Source of the DNA: Timonella corticicola
Lineage (GTDB): Bacteria > Actinomycetota > Actinomycetes > Actinomycetales > Cellulomonadaceae
NCBI RefSeq assembly: GCF_042683685.1
Contig: NZ_JBHUOP010000003.1
Span: 248,001 to 312,000 of the forward strand
DNA: 64,000 bases
Direction: 5' to 3'
This document shows, one piece after another, positions 52,688 through 61,596 of the stretch (position 1 is the stretch's first letter; the number at the start of each line of letters is the position of its first letter). The position numbers and the translations under genes are program-made. The notes under the pieces were generated by a model, which saw only the letters and a program-made list of their open reading frames with translations, made no database searches and was not told the origin of the DNA.

Positions 52688-53679
52688 GCAAGTTCACGAA
52701 TGCGGCAGCCACTGCACACACGCTCTCACTCACCGCGATGGAAGAGGCCTCACGGTATGGTCAGCGCACGGCAGAGATCGACCACATGTTTCTGGCTCTC
52801 GTGGTCAATGAACAACTTGCCGGTCAAGTCCTACGCAGTCTAGGGATCACACTCGATTCGGCGCGTGATGCAGTCACGGCACAGCATGCCGCACAACTCG
52901 AATCCCTAGGAATCTCCACAACCATGCCGGAGCCTGGCGAGATCGTGTTTCACCAGACTGCTGGCTATCAATGGGGCGAGGGTCCGCTAGTCGTCATTAA
53001 AAAGGCCAATGAGAGCGGTGCTCGCGGAGACGCAGCAGCCGCCTTGCGCGAACTTGTAGTCGAGCCCAGCGGAATGATCGAAGCCATTTTGCATCGCCTC
53101 AACACAACGCCACAGCAGGTCATTTCTACGCTCGATAAAGCAGAACAGTATCGGTCGGCGACACGGTCTGCTCAAAAATCACGGCAGAACCTAGCAGGCG
53201 TTTCGGAAGGGTTCGCACCAGCTGCTGTTGAGCAGGTGTGGGCCCTGCTGGCTGACCCGCTCCGCATGCCGGACTGGGAACCAAGCATCAGCGCAGTCAC
53301 CATTGACGATGAAGAAACAGCCGTCACCGGGTCAACATGGCAGGCTCACGCCCGCACGCAACGGTTGGATGGAAAGCCGATCAAAATCAAACCCTCACTA
53401 ATTCAGCAGCGGGTCGAACTACTCCAAAAAAGCGAGCCACACACGCTTGAGTGGCGATTCACTTACCCCGATGCACCCTCCGCCAACGCTAGACGTATTC
53501 GGGTTGAGTTGGAGCCAGCCGCAGGTGGAACGCACTTGCGGTTAAGCCTGACGTGGGAACGGAACCCGCAACGTACACGACTTCCGCTCATCGCTTGGGT
53601 TATGCGCCCCCTGGCTCGAGCCTTAGTGTGGCTGCAACTTTCGCAACTGAGTAGCGCCATCAGCCGGAATTTCCGCTGA
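52684..53679 (+). CDS. Clp N-domain fused to an SRPBCC (START-like) domain
   Basis: 331 residues from a TTG at 52684, four bases after GGAGGAA. Residues 1-150 carry two Clp N-type repeats (FTNAAATAHTLSLTAMEEASRYGQRTAEIDHMFLALV; LGITLDSARDAV; AALRELVVEPSGMIEAILHRL), the module that in ClpA/ClpC recognises substrates. The rest is a Bet v1/START-like fold (GVSEGFAPAAVEQVWALLADPLRMPDWEPSI, RVELEPAAGGTHLRLSLTW). No ATPase module is present, so it is not a Clp chaperone. Lipid or small-molecule binding coupled to protein recognition is an inference. Confidence 0.85.
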   Translation: MSKFTNAAATAHTLSLTAMEEASRYGQRTAEIDHMFLALVVNEQLAGQVLRSLGITLDSARDAVTAQHAAQLESLGISTTMPEPGEIVFHQTAGYQWGEGPLVVIKKANESGARGDAAAALRELVVEPSGMIEAILHRLNTTPQQVISTLDKAEQYRSATRSAQKSRQNLAGVSEGFAPAAVEQVWALLADPLRMPDWEPSISAVTIDDEETAVTGSTWQAHARTQRLDGKPIKIKPSLIQQRVELLQKSEPHTLEWRFTYPDAPSANARRIRVELEPAAGGTHLRLSLTWERNPQRTRLPLIAWVMRPLARALVWLQLSQLSSAISRNFR

Positions 53680-53691
53680 GTGCCCAAGCCG

Positions 53692-54105
53692 CTACTGAAC
53701 GAGCAAATCCGCAACGAGGCGTTGAACGCGAGTCTTGATCTCGTCGCGAATCGGGCGGACAGCCTCGATGCCCTGCCCTGCAGGGTCATCCAGTTTCCAA
53801 TCCTCGTACCGCTTGCCGGGGAAGTAGGGGCAGGTGTCGCCGCAGCCCATCGTGATCACAACGTCGGTTGCCGCGACCGCGTCAACCGTGAGGATTTTGG
53901 GTTGTTCGCCGGTGATGTCGATGCCTTCTTCCTGCATCGCCTGAACTGCCACGGGGTTGATCTGCTCGGCGGGCATCGACCCGGCGGAACAGACTTCAAT
54001 GCGGTCGCCAGAAAGGTGACGTAGGTAGCCTGCGGCCATCTGGGATCGACCTGCATTGTGTACGCAGACGAACAGCACACTGGGCTTTGACTCGTGGGGT
54101 TGCAT
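53692..54105 (-). CDS. arsC: Arsenate reductase, low-molecular-weight phosphatase type
   Basis: 137 residues from the ATG at 54105 (GTG at 54114 is the alternative). The P-loop VLFVCVHNAGRSQMA has the CX5R nucleophile loop; VITMGCGDTCPYFPGKRYEDWKLDDPAG contains the two further redox Cys and the Asp-Pro general-acid motif. It reduces As(V) to As(III) with a thiol system (thioredoxin or mycothiol type). The exporter that would complete the pathway is the ACR3-like gene far away at 3-1028. Confidence 0.94.
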   Translation of the reverse strand: MQPHESKPSVLFVCVHNAGRSQMAAGYLRHLSGDRIEVCSAGSMPAEQINPVAVQAMQEEGIDITGEQPKILTVDAVAATDVVITMGCGDTCPYFPGKRYEDWKLDDPAGQGIEAVRPIRDEIKTRVQRLVADLLVQ

Positions 54106-54184
54106 GGCGAGCACACTACAGCACTCACGTGAATTCTTGATGGCTTACCAAGCGCACGCTGTGGCACTCGAATAGACTTTTTCA

Positions 54185-54619
54185 ATGGCTGATGTGAAGC
54201 AGGTGCAGATTACGTTCGACTGCGAAAACCCGATGCGGGTCGCAGAGTTTTGGAACCATGTCCTTGGGTACGTCTTTCCAGATCCGCCTCCCGGCTTTGA
54301 CTCGTGGGACGCGTTCGATGCCACACTCCCGCCCGAACAGCAGGGTGGCGCGAGCGCATGCCAAGACCCGAATGGCGTTGGTCCACGCCTGTACTTCCAG
54401 CGCGTTCCCGAGGGCAAGGTCGTGAAGAACCGCGTGCACCTTGACGTGCGTGTGGTGACCGGTCTTCGAGGCGAGGAACGCCTTGCAGCCCTTGAGAAGG
54501 AGGCAACGCGGCTGGAAGAGCTTGGCGCGCAGCGGGTGCGGCTCCTACCTGCGGACGGCTTCAACGAATCCTGCATGGTCATGCAGGACGTTGAGGGAAA
54601 CGAGTTCTGCCTCGACTAG
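54185..54619 (+). CDS. VOC-superfamily (glyoxalase-like) protein
   Basis: 144 residues. VKQVQITFDCENPMRVAEFWNHVLGY is the start of a glyoxalase-like fold, and VHLDVRV and GNEFCLD supply the paired His and Glu of the usual metal site. Substrate not known. It is divergent from arsC and convergent with the quinone-reductase gene. Confidence 0.85.
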   Translation: MADVKQVQITFDCENPMRVAEFWNHVLGYVFPDPPPGFDSWDAFDATLPPEQQGGASACQDPNGVGPRLYFQRVPEGKVVKNRVHLDVRVVTGLRGEERLAALEKEATRLEELGAQRVRLLPADGFNESCMVMQDVEGNEFCLD

Positions 54620-54635
54620 TCCGCGCACCCGCGGT

Positions 54636-55580
54636 TCACACCTCTAGGATGACCTTGCCGAGGTGTCCTCCGTCGCGCAGTATCCGATGTGCTTGAGCAG
54701 CTTCCGTCAGGGGCAAGCGTGCATGGATGGGCAGTTGGATGGCTCCCGATGCGAGCAGCGGCCACACTATTTCCTGCGTACGAGCGAGGATAGCGCCCTT
54801 GTCTTGAGGGGGCCGGGAACGCAGGGTAGTTCCGATGACCCGCGCACGCTTGGACATCAGCACGCCGAGGTCGAGTTCCCCGCGTGGCCCACCCAGCAAG
54901 CCGATGACCACTAGGCGACCATGCTCACGCAGCATGCGCACGTTGTCGCTAAGGCCGGACCCGCCCACAACATCGAGGATGACGTCTGCACCGCCAGCCT
55001 CGGAAACCGCCGCGCGAACATCCGTAGTGTGCCGATTCCATGCCTGATCAGCACCTAGTTTCAAGGCTTGCTCCACTCCAGCGTCCGAGCCAACGGTAGT
55101 GAGCACACGGTGCCCTAGCGCATGGGCAAATTGGATGGCGAACGACCCAATTCCCCCAGTGCCACCGTGTACGAGCACCGTTTGCGAGGCAGCGCAGTCC
55201 ACGGGCACACCCGCCTCGATCACCAGATTGGACACCACGGTCGCGGCAACCTCGATAAGGCCAGCGGCGTCTACCAGTGAGAGCCCGGGTGGGGCGGGCA
55301 GCAACTGTTCGTGAGGTACGGCAACCACCTCGGCGTAGCCTCCACCAGCAAGGAGCGCGACAACCTCTTCGCCCGTATCGCGGCGGCGTCCAGATACCTC
55401 TAGTCCTGGCAGCGGAGACGCGCCGGGCGGTGGCGGATACTTCCCAGCCACTTGCACAAGGTCCGCACGGTTCACGCCCGCGGCAACGACGTCAATCAAC
55501 ACCTCCCCGTCAGCCGGAACCGGCTCGGGGAGGTCGGCCAACTCAAGACGATGATCCTTGCTAATGGTCATGGCGCGCAT
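54636..55580 (-). CDS. Zinc-free quinone oxidoreductase (PIG3/QOR type)
   Basis: 314 residues of the medium-chain dehydrogenase family: AAGVNRADLVQVAGKYPPPPGASPLPGLEVSG near the start and HGGTGGIGSFAIQFAHALGHRVLTTVGS for NADPH binding. The Cys/His ligands for catalytic zinc are missing, as in quinone reductases. It reduces quinones or enones with NADPH. An ATG at 55571 is a possible alternative start. Confidence 0.92.
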   Translation of the reverse strand: MRAMTISKDHRLELADLPEPVPADGEVLIDVVAAGVNRADLVQVAGKYPPPPGASPLPGLEVSGRRRDTGEEVVALLAGGGYAEVVAVPHEQLLPAPPGLSLVDAAGLIEVAATVVSNLVIEAGVPVDCAASQTVLVHGGTGGIGSFAIQFAHALGHRVLTTVGSDAGVEQALKLGADQAWNRHTTDVRAAVSEAGGADVILDVVGGSGLSDNVRMLREHGRLVVIGLLGGPRGELDLGVLMSKRARVIGTTLRSRPPQDKGAILARTQEIVWPLLASGAIQLPIHARLPLTEAAQAHRILRDGGHLGKVILEV

Positions 55581-55637
55581 TTCGTCAGGCTATCAAAGCC
55601 GTTACGCCCCGCTTCGATCCGCGAGCGCGTCTTGTGG

Positions 55638-55650
55638 GATTGGCGACGAT
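55638..55650 (+). repeat. Single copy of the GATTGGCGACG motif
   Basis: GATTGGCGACGAT occurs in the 150-base gap between the quinone-reductase and ABC ATPase genes, followed by CTCCCAGCG-like sequence as in the element at 49.86 kb. The other arm is not recognisable. Confidence 0.5.
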
Positions 55651-55733
55651 CCTGTCACTTCCGTCTGCACTCGCCTCCCAGCGGGTACGCTTTCAAAGCG
55701 CCCAGTCGTCTCCTGACTAGGGTTGGCCAAGTT

Positions 55734-57419
55734 TCACACGTTTACCTCACGGCCTGGAATCGCATCCAGCAGTTCCCGCGTGTATTCATGTTGCGGGCGC
55801 TCAAACACATCGGTCGTGGCACCTCGTTCCACGATTCTTCCTTGCTGCATCACAGCTACCTGGTGGCAGATAAGCCGCACGACCGCCAGATCATGGGAGA
55901 TCATCAGATAGGTCAGCCCTGCGTCTCGGTGTAGTTCGGCAAGCAGTTCCAGAACCTGCGCTTGGACCGAGACATCCAATGCGCTCACCGGCTCGTCAAG
56001 CACCACCAGATCCGGGTTGACAGTCAACGCCCGAGCAATCGCCACCCGCTGTAGTTGACCACCAGACAGTTCGAACACCTTGCGCCCGATGACGTCCTGG
56101 GGCAGTCGCACCCGGTCCAGGAGCTCTCGCAGTCGCGCTGTTCTCTGGGCACGCGAACTACCGCCCAGCACCCGCATCGGCTCCGTGATCAATCTGCCGA
56201 TCTTGTGGGTGGGATCGAGGGAGGAATACGGGTCTTGGAACACGGGCTGCATGACGCTGGCGAGTGCTCGCCGCGCAACTCGTGTCGGTGTGGTGTTCCA
56301 AGATTGGCCACCCACCTGGATGCTGCCGCTGTCTGGCGTCTCCAGCCCCAGGAGGATGCGTGCTGTCGTGGTCTTACCGGAGCCAGACTCCCCCACCAAC
56401 GCGTAGCTGACTCCGCTGTGCAGAGTCAACGACACGTCCTGGACCGCCGCCACTGAACGACCGCTGGCGGACAGGAAGGTCTTGTTCACGGCTCTCACCG
56501 AGGCGACTACCGGCAGGGTTCCTCCTGTCTCGGTGTCTTTTTCTCCCGTGTTCTCAACGCGGTTGTCGGTGAGGTCTTGGACTGGCTTCGTAACGTTGCC
56601 GACACCCACACGGGGAGCGATCAGCGGCTCGGAATGTAATGCGGGAGCGGACTGCAGGAGCTTGATGGTGTAGGGGTGTTGCGGAGCAGTAAACAACTGG
56701 GCCGCTCGTTCGTGCTCCACGATCTCGCCCTGGTTCATCACGATCACCGAGTCGGCTCGATCCGAGGCAACCGCAAGATCGTGCGTGATCAGCAGCAGTG
56801 CCGTGTTCTTTTCGCGAACGTTGCCGACCAGATTGTCCAGGATGAGCCGCTGCACCGTCACGTCCAGGGCAGACGTGGGTTCATCCGCAATGATGAGGTC
56901 TGGTTCAGCCACGAGCGCCATGGCGATGAGAATACGCTGACGCTGTCCCCCGGAGAACTGGTGCGGATAGTCTCCCAGGCGCTCGCGAGCATCCGGCAGG
57001 CCAGCGGACTCCAGAGCCGCAATTACCTTCTGCGTGAGCTGCTCACCTCGGGCAAGCCCATGAATGAACAGCACCTCGCCGACCTGCTGGCCAATGGTCT
57101 TGAGGGGATTGAGCCCTGCCAGCGGATCCTGTGGAACGAGGGCGATCTGACGTCCACGCACGTCACGCCACTGCCTTGAAGAGTTCTCAAGCAGGTTCCG
57201 TCCGTGGAAGCTGATCGCCCCGCGAACCTTGGTGCGGCCGTGGTGCAACCCCATGATGGCTTTACCCACCGTGGATTTCCCAGAGCCCGATTCACCGACA
57301 AGCGCAGTGATGGAACCCGCTGCAATGCCGAAGTCGATGGCACGCACGGCATGATTAGTTCGATCGGACAGTTTGTAGACAACGTCTAGGCCCCGTACGT
57401 CGAGGATCTGTCGACTCAT
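55734..57419 (-). CDS. Peptide/nickel-type ABC transporter ATPase, fused DppD-DppF
   Basis: 561 residues with two complete ATPase modules: GESGSGKSTVGKAI, FSGGQRQRILIAMAL and LIIADEPTSALD, then GESGSGKTTTARILL, LSGGQLQRVAIARAL and LVVLDEPVSALD. This is the fused form of the separate OppD/OppF subunits. The start overlaps the stop of the upstream permease. It drives the importer encoded by the next three genes upstream. Confidence 0.95.
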   Translation of the reverse strand: MSRQILDVRGLDVVYKLSDRTNHAVRAIDFGIAAGSITALVGESGSGKSTVGKAIMGLHHGRTKVRGAISFHGRNLLENSSRQWRDVRGRQIALVPQDPLAGLNPLKTIGQQVGEVLFIHGLARGEQLTQKVIAALESAGLPDARERLGDYPHQFSGGQRQRILIAMALVAEPDLIIADEPTSALDVTVQRLILDNLVGNVREKNTALLLITHDLAVASDRADSVIVMNQGEIVEHERAAQLFTAPQHPYTIKLLQSAPALHSEPLIAPRVGVGNVTKPVQDLTDNRVENTGEKDTETGGTLPVVASVRAVNKTFLSASGRSVAAVQDVSLTLHSGVSYALVGESGSGKTTTARILLGLETPDSGSIQVGGQSWNTTPTRVARRALASVMQPVFQDPYSSLDPTHKIGRLITEPMRVLGGSSRAQRTARLRELLDRVRLPQDVIGRKVFELSGGQLQRVAIARALTVNPDLVVLDEPVSALDVSVQAQVLELLAELHRDAGLTYLMISHDLAVVRLICHQVAVMQQGRIVERGATTDVFERPQHEYTRELLDAIPGREVNV

Positions 57420-58339
57420 CTTCTACGCGCTCCAAACTGACGACTGATTCGGTTTGCGGACAACACCAGACCCGCAATGGCGAGCCCCGGGAATGTTGTC
57501 AACCACCAGGCACCGGCGATGTGTACGCGGCCCTCGGACACCATTGAGCCCCATTCCGGGGTGGGTGGCACGTTTCCAAAACCGAGGAAGCTCAGCGCGG
57601 AGATCGATAGCACCGCACCACCCAGATCCAATGCGGCCAAAACGAACACTGCCCCTGCGGCATTGGGCAACACATGGGCGAAGATAATCCGCAGATTCCC
57701 CTGACCCATCGCACGCGAGGCATCGATGTAGGCGAACGATTTGATTCTCAGCGTCTCAGCCCTGGTAATTCGGACAAATGATGGGATACCGGCGACACCC
57801 ACCGCAATCGCAACGTTAGTGACTCCGAACCCAAGGATCGAAACCACAGCCATTGACAACAGCAGCGACGGTATTGCCACCAGTACGTCGACCGTGCGTG
57901 AGATGACGGAGTCAAACCAGCCGCCAATATATCCTGCCGTGACCCCGAGGATGCTGCCGACAACGAGGCTGAGCGATGTCGCGATGACCGCGGCGATGAC
58001 GGAGACCCGCGTCCCGTGCACGACCCGTGAGAAGACGTCCCGTCCAAGCGCGTCGGTGCCAAACCAGTGCGCACTGCTTGGCCCCGAAAGCGATGCCGCG
58101 GAATCCAGGTCGTCAACCGGATCAATCGACGTGAAAGCCGATGGAGCGATCGTCCACGCGATGACCACCGCACAGAACAGTAGTGCCAAGAGGAGACCGG
58201 GCTGCGTTATGAGCGCCCTGACAGCCCGTTTTGATCTGCTGTCCACTGCACCTGAACGCCTGGTGTTCAACGATTTCGCAGGCTGCTTGAGATCCTGTTG
58301 GGGAGGGACCACAACGGATGGGAGTACCGGTGCGCTCAT
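57416..58339 (-). CDS. Peptide-type ABC transporter permease, DppC type
   Basis: 307 residues. A 40-residue cytoplasmic N-terminus precedes six membrane segments; HWFGTDALGRDVFSRVVHG and the EAA loop IDASRAMGQGNLRIIFAHVLPN are diagnostic of DppC. It overlaps both neighbouring genes by 4 bases. Confidence 0.94.
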   Translation of the reverse strand: MSAPVLPSVVVPPQQDLKQPAKSLNTRRSGAVDSRSKRAVRALITQPGLLLALLFCAVVIAWTIAPSAFTSIDPVDDLDSAASLSGPSSAHWFGTDALGRDVFSRVVHGTRVSVIAAVIATSLSLVVGSILGVTAGYIGGWFDSVISRTVDVLVAIPSLLLSMAVVSILGFGVTNVAIAVGVAGIPSFVRITRAETLRIKSFAYIDASRAMGQGNLRIIFAHVLPNAAGAVFVLAALDLGGAVLSISALSFLGFGNVPPTPEWGSMVSEGRVHIAGAWWLTTFPGLAIAGLVLSANRISRQFGARRR

Positions 58340-59385
58340 GAGACACCTCCGGTGGAAGCACTTTGTTGGGTGGATCGTCTGGAGAACAGGGAGGCTTTCG
58401 CGCTGCCAGAATTAGGGAGCACGACGCGGGGGTCAATGTACCGGTAAAGCAGGTCGACGATGAGCGTCACGATCACAAACAGTCCACCGGATAGAACGAT
58501 AAATGCCTGAATGACAGGGAAATCCTGGGTTTGCAGGGCTCTGACCATGATGCTGCCCAAGCCGTAACGCCCAAACACCGTCTCCACAATCGTGGCACCG
58601 GACAGCAGGGAGCCGACCAGCATGCCCACCATGGTGAACACCGGAAGCGAGGCATTACGCAGCGCATGGTTCACAACAAGACGCACGTGGGCGACGCCCT
58701 TTGCTCGTGCGGTGTCGGCATACGGTTGCGCCAACGCATCGTTGAGACCTCGAGTGAGTACCTGGGCCAGAGACCCGGCAGTGATGAGCGCGAGGGTGAA
58801 TGCGGGAAGGATCAGGGTCTGGAATCCCTCATTCCCGAATGCGGGAAACCAGCCAAGCCCAAACGAGAACACCTGAAGCAGGATGATTCCGACCCAGAAG
58901 GAGGGGAACGAGACTCCCACAACGGTGATGGTTTGGAACAGCGATCGAAGTGCGGCGGTTGGCAGTAAAACGCTGCCAAGGGCGAACACGAAACCGAGTG
59001 CGACCGTCAGAAGGATACTGACGGCTCCTAGTTGGAGAGTATGCGGCAGCCCTTCGAGGACAAGATCCGATACTGGCCGCATCGTGGAGTAGGAGTTCCC
59101 GAAGTCCAGTCGAAGTGCGCCCCACACGAACGTCAGGTATTGCACGATGATGGGCCGGTCCAACCCCAGTTGGGCACGTAACTCTTCCTTCTGTTCGGCT
59201 GATGCCGTGGACCCGGAATCGCTGGAGCCGTCGCCTCCGAGCATGATGTCTACCGGGTCGCCGGGCACAAAATGCAGGACAAGGAAAGAGAGGGTGATCG
59301 CCCCCCATAGGACGATCACCCCCTGTCCCAACCTGCGCAAGACGTAACGTCGCGTGGCGGCGTTTCCAGTGATGCGGTGGTTCAT
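58336..59385 (-). CDS. Peptide-type ABC transporter permease, DppB type
   Basis: 349 residues. The N-terminal segment YVLRRLGQGVIVLWGAITLSFLVLHFVPGDPVD is the DppB signature; the EAA loop is YADTARAKGVAHVRLVVNHALRN. It forms the channel with the DppC partner and overlaps it by 4 bases. Confidence 0.94.
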   Translation of the reverse strand: MNHRITGNAATRRYVLRRLGQGVIVLWGAITLSFLVLHFVPGDPVDIMLGGDGSSDSGSTASAEQKEELRAQLGLDRPIIVQYLTFVWGALRLDFGNSYSTMRPVSDLVLEGLPHTLQLGAVSILLTVALGFVFALGSVLLPTAALRSLFQTITVVGVSFPSFWVGIILLQVFSFGLGWFPAFGNEGFQTLILPAFTLALITAGSLAQVLTRGLNDALAQPYADTARAKGVAHVRLVVNHALRNASLPVFTMVGMLVGSLLSGATIVETVFGRYGLGSIMVRALQTQDFPVIQAFIVLSGGLFVIVTLIVDLLYRYIDPRVVLPNSGSAKASLFSRRSTQQSASTGGVS

Positions 59386-59396
59386 GGAAGTTCTCG

Positions 59397-61034
59397 TTAC
59401 TTGCTCAGATCGTAGAAGATCGGCTTTGCCTCGATGTCGACGTTGAAGCCCTGCAATTCATTGGAGACTCCGATGAAGCGCTTGGGGTCGTAGATCGGTA
59501 GGGCGTAACCCTTTTCCAGGATGTCCCGCTGAGCAGATTCTGCAGCGGCTGCACGATCGTCGCCGGTTGCAGACTGCAGGGCAACAAGAAGTTCATCCAG
59601 TTCCTCGTCAGCGTTGTCGAAGCGTACCGACTGCCCTTCGTAGAACGAGGAGAACACGGTACGGAGCACATCGGGTTCCGCTCGACCTTGACTCCACGTG
59701 GTGATGTCGAATGGGTAGGTGTGCAGTTGGAACTCCGCGATTTCTTGCGCCTGTACTGGAGTCAGCACGAATTCGAGGCCGACCGTCTTCCACTGTGCCT
59801 GGAGCGCCTGGAGGAGCAGTTCTGTACTGGTTCCTGCGCCAGAGTACTTGGTCTCAATCGATAGGCGTTTGTCGTCTTTGGTGCGGAACCCGTCACTGTC
59901 GCGTTCCGTCCAGCCCGCCTCGTCGAGGAGCTGGTTTGCCTTGTCAACATCGAACGTGAGGTATTCGCTCAAGTCCGTGTAGTACGGGGTGATTGGCGAA
60001 AGCACCGAGGTCGCCGGATCGTTAAGGCCCTGATAGACGGTCTTGACGATGGTTTCTCGGTCGGTTGCGTGGTTGAGCGCCTGGCGAACCTTGACGTCAC
60101 TGAGTACTTCGCTCTGTGGAAGTGGCAGCAGTGGAATTGAGATACCCGGCGTTGGCAACTGTTCGATGTAGGCGGTGCTCGATGCGTCAACCGTGGAGAC
60201 GGATGCCGGGTCGATCTCGAAGGCCAGGTCCAGTTGCTTGCCTGTCAACGATCCGGCGATAGTGGTCGGTTCTTTGACAAATGAGATTTCCACGGTGTCG
60301 AAGTATGCCTCGCCAGCAGAGTTGGTGTAGATGGGCGATGGCCAGGCATAGTCTTCCCGTGCTTTGAGTACGATTCCGCTGTCCGGGGAGTACGACTCAA
60401 GGGTGTAGGGCCCTGTTCCGATGACATTGCCCGCCGCGGCTTCCTCCGGGGACAGCTCCAGGGTCGCCTGTGCCAGGATTCCCAGTGGTTGCGAAGCGGT
60501 AGCCTGCAGGAACTGTGCGTTGGGACCATCGAACGTGACGCGCACCGTGTACTCGTCAACTGCCTCAGCGCTCTGGTATCCGCGGAGTTGTCCACCTGCG
60601 ACTCGAGAAAGCGCGCCCAGCTCGATGATGCGGTCGAAGTTGTTCTTCACAACTTCAGCGTTGAATGGGGTTCCATCCGAGAAGGTGACGTCCTGGCGGA
60701 GTGTGAACGTGAATGTGCTGGCATCTTCAGAGATCTCCCATTCGGTTGCGAGGTGCGGGAGGATCTCTCCAGTTTTGGGGTCCTGCTCGGTCAGAGTGTC
60801 GGTGATCTGACGCGAGATAAGACGGGTGACAGTCTGCGGTGGCTGTTGCGGATCGTAGTTCTCGGAGTCGTGGCTGAAGGCTACCTTGAGCCTTTGCGGC
60901 TCGGTCTTCTCCCCGGTCGACGCAGTGGATTCTGCGTCCGTGTTGCCACCGCTGCAGGCGGTGAGCAACAGGGTAGTTGCAATCGCGCCAGCAAAAATAC
61001 CGGCACGTGATGACGATCGTCTCGTTGTTGTCAC
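59397..61034 (-). CDS. Peptide-type ABC substrate-binding lipoprotein (family 5)
   Basis: 545 residues from a GTG at 61034, preceded by GGAGG. The signal peptide ends in LTAC (Cys27). Family-5 motifs are DTLTEQDPKTGEILPHLATEWEISEDASTFTFTLRQDVTFSDGTPFNAEVV near the start and RQALNHATDRETIV later. It binds peptides, opines or other small solutes for the DppBCDF transporter downstream. It is the first gene of the operon. Confidence 0.93.
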   Translation of the reverse strand: MTTTRRSSSRAGIFAGAIATTLLLTACSGGNTDAESTASTGEKTEPQRLKVAFSHDSENYDPQQPPQTVTRLISRQITDTLTEQDPKTGEILPHLATEWEISEDASTFTFTLRQDVTFSDGTPFNAEVVKNNFDRIIELGALSRVAGGQLRGYQSAEAVDEYTVRVTFDGPNAQFLQATASQPLGILAQATLELSPEEAAAGNVIGTGPYTLESYSPDSGIVLKAREDYAWPSPIYTNSAGEAYFDTVEISFVKEPTTIAGSLTGKQLDLAFEIDPASVSTVDASSTAYIEQLPTPGISIPLLPLPQSEVLSDVKVRQALNHATDRETIVKTVYQGLNDPATSVLSPITPYYTDLSEYLTFDVDKANQLLDEAGWTERDSDGFRTKDDKRLSIETKYSGAGTSTELLLQALQAQWKTVGLEFVLTPVQAQEIAEFQLHTYPFDITTWSQGRAEPDVLRTVFSSFYEGQSVRFDNADEELDELLVALQSATGDDRAAAAESAQRDILEKGYALPIYDPKRFIGVSNELQGFNVDIEAKPIFYDLSK

Positions 61035-61596
61035 GAGAATCCTCCAAGCGTGCGAAATGTTGTGGCGGGGAGATCCCGCTGGTCCTCAATGTTAAAGGGT
61101 TAACGTCATCGGTTTCCCCGACTCCATCAGCAGCCGAATCTTCAATGTTTCCCCTTGTTAAACCATGAAAATCAATTCTCGGAGGCCGCTCTTAACCACA
61201 TCGCCCGGACCACCGCTTCCGCACCCTCTACCGACCGCCCGGTAGTTAACATAGGAAATCAATGAGTGAGGTAGGACACATTCGAGACAATAGGGATTGT
61301 CTCGAATTGCGAGATATACACAATAAGCGCCTCGGCGCAGCCGGCACCTTGCCCATTGCCGACGAGTCGCTCCTTCAAGAGCGCCCACCCGCGTCACGCA
61401 GTGGGCAGCCAAGGCCGCCTTCCAGCACTCGCGCCGACGACTCCTCAAGGAAGGCACCCGAAATCTCGCCCCGTCCACGGAAGACGGGCAGAGTGCCAAA
61501 GCGCGCCGGGGATGGAACGCGCGTATCGTCGGGAATAAATAGATGAAGTTTCAAGCATTTCGGAATAGTTGGGTGTCTACGCACGTTGGAGCGCAT
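61035..61596. other. Intergenic region, 562 bases
   Basis: It contains the promoters of the divergent peptide-transport and flavin-monooxygenase genes and a palindrome at 61281-61306. Several reading frames of 50-110 codons run through it on both strands; none has recognisable protein features, so I do not call a gene. Confidence 0.45.
61281..61306. promoter_or_regulatory. Perfect 10-bp inverted repeat, possible operator
   Basis: TTCGAGACAA (61281-61290) and TTGTCTCGAA (61297-61306) flank a 6-base spacer. Its position midway between divergent operons and the absence of a T-tract favour an operator over a terminator. The binding protein is unknown. Confidence 0.45.

Noticed and set aside
61262..61546. 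94-codon open frame before the flavin monooxygenase
   Set aside because: Arg/Pro/Ser-rich composition without motifs, equally long frames on the other strand, and an operator-like dyad inside it.
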